8,096 nt of DNA, taken from the NCBI GenBank assembly GCA_030619405.1, contig JAUXBK010000118.1, forward strand, positions 1-8,096. The letters are read 5' to 3'. Positions 6,088-8,096 of this stretch are shown in pieces. Source of the DNA: Sedimenticola sp. (lineage in GTDB: Bacteria; Pseudomonadota; Gammaproteobacteria; Chromatiales; Chromatiaceae). Every line of letters begins with the position of its first letter. Within the stretch, counting starts at the first letter, position 1. The notes beneath the pieces are model-generated. The model saw only the letters and a list, made by a program, of their open reading frames with translations, did no database searches and had not been told where the DNA came from. The position numbers were made by a program, and so were the translations under genes.

Positions 6088-8037
6088 TTACAGCTGGTCA
6101 TCCAGCCTGACCTCCTCGCCATAGAACTGGGAGAGGGCGGTCAGCATCCGGCCGACGGGGGCGGTCGCTGCCAGTTCCGACGAGAGCTCCTCGGTCGCTT
6201 CCCGGGTGCGCTGGTTGACCAGCGTGAGCCTGTCAGGCCCCCCATGCCTTTTACTGGCGGTGCTCATCAGCAGCCAGTCGCCCCGGGAGACCCCCCGCTG
6301 TTTGTCCTGCAGGATGATCGCATGGGCATCCGCCTTTACCTCCAGCAGGCCGCTCTCCCGGTTGATGGCGTAGTACTTCAGTCCCTGCTGCATGAGCTCT
6401 TCCAGCTTGGGGCTCACGGTACGGATGGCGGGTATGGAAAATCCGGACTCCTGGAAGATGAAACGTTCGGTGGTGGTGGTGTGGGTGGGATCGGTCAACC
6501 ACCCTGCCAGCGAGATCCCGTCGAACCCAGCTGCTTCCGACGAGATCCCGAGCAGATCATAGAGGGTCGGTGCCAGGTCGATCAGAGAGGCGCGCTGGGG
6601 GATCTGCCCTTGGTTGAACGGGTTCCCGCCATAGCGCCGCATGGCCAGCAGCACCTGAGTCTGTTCCGGGTGCAGGATATTGGTGCCGTGCCCCCACTCC
6701 TGGCCGTATACCAAAGGGTTCTCCAGCAGTTCGGTAGCGGGTCTTTCCGATCCGGTTGCCGGCCGAGCTGCGACTGTGCCCTCCCCGTGGGACTCCCCGT
6801 GGTCGGAGAGCAGTATCACGATGGCGTTGTCCAGCAGACCCCGGGCCTCGAGGGATCGCATCAGTCGGCTGAACTGCCGGTCGCTCTCTTTTACCGCCTT
6901 TTGATAGAGCGCCAGTCGCTGGGTTTCAGCCGTGACGGGTGTGCCCGGGTCTGTATCCACGGTCACCTGCTCGGCCCAGGCGTAGGGCCAGTGGGGCAGG
7001 CAGAAGTGGCTGACCAGGTACAGGGGTGCCCCGGTGAGCCGAGTCTGCAGCATGGCGTCGATCTGGTCGGTGAACTGGTCCGGTTTATACAGTCGGGTAA
7101 CACCCCGGTTGACCTGGTTGTAGGGGAATAGGACCGCCTCCCAGGCCGTGTCCAGGAAGAAGTTGGAGAGGGGGGTGTCGTTGATGCTGGCCAGGATGAA
7201 ATCCCCGGCGCCCATTTTCGGTCCCGCCTCCAGCTCGAAGCCATAGCGCTCGCCGATGTTGGCGAAGCGCCGCTCGTCCATGGCGATCATGGTCTGGTAG
7301 CCGGCCTGTTGCAGGCGTTCGGCCAGGTACTCATTCTGCGCCAGGCGGGCGGGGTTGATCAGGTTGTAACGTGCCCCCGAGTGTTTCGGGTACTTGCCGG
7401 TGAGGATGCTGATCCAGGCCGGGAAGGTACGGGCCAGCGGGGTGGTGGTGTCGGGAAAGACCGCGGCCGATTCGAGAAACTGGTCGATCGCCGGTGTCAG
7501 TTCGTTCAATGCGCCGAAGTAGCCGGTCTGATCGGGACGCAGGGAATCCACCCCGATGAAGATGATATTGGGCCGCTCGTCTTGACGGGCGGTGCCGTTG
7601 CGCTGTAGTGAGGCGTGGGACCAGCCCCAGAAGCCGACCGCCACGAGTCCGGCCATGACAAGGGCGTTTTTGCGCGAATCCTGTCGGCGTAGACGGCGCA
7701 TCAGTTGCCGAGCCACCAGCAACAGGGCATAGAGATAGAATGCCCCCAGGCCCACACCCAGGGTCAGCAGCAGCCAGGCGCTGGTCTCGGAGCTCAGCAG
7801 GTCGTTGACCAGATGGCTGTGGCTGGAACGCTCGTAGGCGAGGCCGTTGGCCAGGGTGAACCAGAGTACGCTGCCCAGCCAGGCTAGAAGTCCGGCCAAC
7901 AGGTAGACGTCGGGGCGCAGGGTGTGGCGGCGGGCGATGGTCGTGGTGGCCAGCCAGGCGACCAGGCCCAGCAGAATATGCAGTCCGATCAGGACCAGCA
8001 GGAAGAAGAGGACGTCCAGCCCGAAGCCCAGCGTCAT
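6088..8037 (-). CDS. Membrane-anchored AlkP-superfamily (sulfatase-like) hydrolase or transferase
   Basis: The 649-residue protein has four hydrophobic segments (about 6-34, 44-66, 88-109, 125-139), then a periplasmic alkaline-phosphatase-fold domain from about 157. Metal and active-site elements are NIIFIGVDSLRPD (157-169, D164 ligand), LARTFPAWISILTGKYPKHSG (201-221), SDHGES (D412, H413) and GHGT (H450). The residue aligned with the sulfatase Cys/Ser nucleophile is T204, as in phosphoethanolamine and phosphoglycerol transferases (EptA, LtaS), so it is probably not a formylglycine sulfatase. It may transfer a phospho-group to lipid A, glycan or protein, or cleave a phosphodiester. The frame is open to the window edge, with a TTG at 8073; I chose ATG 8037 because a TATAAT box at 8080-8085 would start the message near 8073 and the hydrophobic segment begins there. 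The ribosome site is weak. The true substrate is unknown. Confidence 0.85.
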   Translation of the reverse strand: MTLGFGLDVLFFLLVLIGLHILLGLVAWLATTTIARRHTLRPDVYLLAGLLAWLGSVLWFTLANGLAYERSSHSHLVNDLLSSETSAWLLLTLGVGLGAFYLYALLLVARQLMRRLRRQDSRKNALVMAGLVAVGFWGWSHASLQRNGTARQDERPNIIFIGVDSLRPDQTGYFGALNELTPAIDQFLESAAVFPDTTTPLARTFPAWISILTGKYPKHSGARYNLINPARLAQNEYLAERLQQAGYQTMIAMDERRFANIGERYGFELEAGPKMGAGDFILASINDTPLSNFFLDTAWEAVLFPYNQVNRGVTRLYKPDQFTDQIDAMLQTRLTGAPLYLVSHFCLPHWPYAWAEQVTVDTDPGTPVTAETQRLALYQKAVKESDRQFSRLMRSLEARGLLDNAIVILLSDHGESHGEGTVAARPATGSERPATELLENPLVYGQEWGHGTNILHPEQTQVLLAMRRYGGNPFNQGQIPQRASLIDLAPTLYDLLGISSEAAGFDGISLAGWLTDPTHTTTTERFIFQESGFSIPAIRTVSPKLEELMQQGLKYYAINRESGLLEVKADAHAIILQDKQRGVSRGDWLLMSTASKRHGGPDRLTLVNQRTREATEELSSELAATAPVGRMLTALSQFYGEEVRLDDQL

Positions 8038-8079
8038 CAGGTCACTCGGGACCGCAACCGCATTGCCATGCAATCGGAT

Positions 8080-8085
8080 ATTATA
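8080..8085 (-). promoter_or_regulatory. Candidate -10 box for the AlkP-family gene
   Basis: TATAAT on the minus strand, about 43 bases before the chosen ATG. The matching -35 would fall at about 8103-8108, outside the window, so it cannot be judged. If real, it rules out starts upstream of about 8073. Confidence 0.4.
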
Positions 8086-8096
8086 GGTGCATATTC

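Noticed and set aside
6070..6090. AAAAGGGGACAG at the AlkP gene end, resembling the end of a known type of transposable repeat
   Set aside because: Only one short half-site is present, overlapping the stop codon; no partner inverted copy is found nearby.

Overview
The window looks like a chromosomal segment of a gammaproteobacterium. The evidence is a PilA-PilB-PilC-PilD type IV pilus cluster whose proteins resemble the Pseudomonas set (PilD is nearly collinear with the P. aeruginosa enzyme), GC-rich coding sequence, and several dispersed palindromic repeats. I would guess a Chromatiales-like organism, with low confidence. Every supported gene is on the minus strand, so biological order runs from high to low coordinates.

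Layout in direction of transcription: (1) 8037-6088, a membrane-anchored AlkP-superfamily (sulfatase-like) protein with Thr at the nucleophile position; its -10 box is visible at the window edge. (2) 6087-5795, an intergenic region with a CACGAAG repeat hairpin and a candidate pilin promoter. (3) 5794-5300, a type IV pilin with a class III leader. (4) 5299-4916, a 384-bp gap holding a short palindrome, a 146-bp nested inverted-repeat element and a candidate pilB promoter. (5) 4915-3191 pilB and 3185-1950 pilC, tightly coupled. (6) 1828-1446, a hicB-hicA toxin-antitoxin pair lodged between pilC and pilD; hicA is only 58 codons and starts at GTG inside the hicB stop. (7) 1329-451 pilD. (8) 417-196, a small AT-rich ribbon-helix-helix-like protein, apparently an unpaired antitoxin. 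(9) 195-1, non-coding, with a two-arm palindromic repeat of the same family as the one behind the pilin gene.

How the genes work together: PilD cleaves and N-methylates the prepilin, PilC is the inner-membrane platform, and PilB is the ATPase that powers extension. The cluster therefore encodes the core of a type IV pilus extension machine plus one pilin. The retraction ATPase and the secretin/alignment genes are not in the window. The usual gammaproteobacterial pilBCD run is broken by the AT-rich hicBA pair, and a second antitoxin-like gene follows pilD, so pilD is bracketed by toxin-antitoxin-type genes. I saw no wholly undescribed system. The most unusual points are the TA insertion in the pil operon, the nested palindromic element beside the pilB promoter, and the Thr-type AlkP protein next to the pilin.
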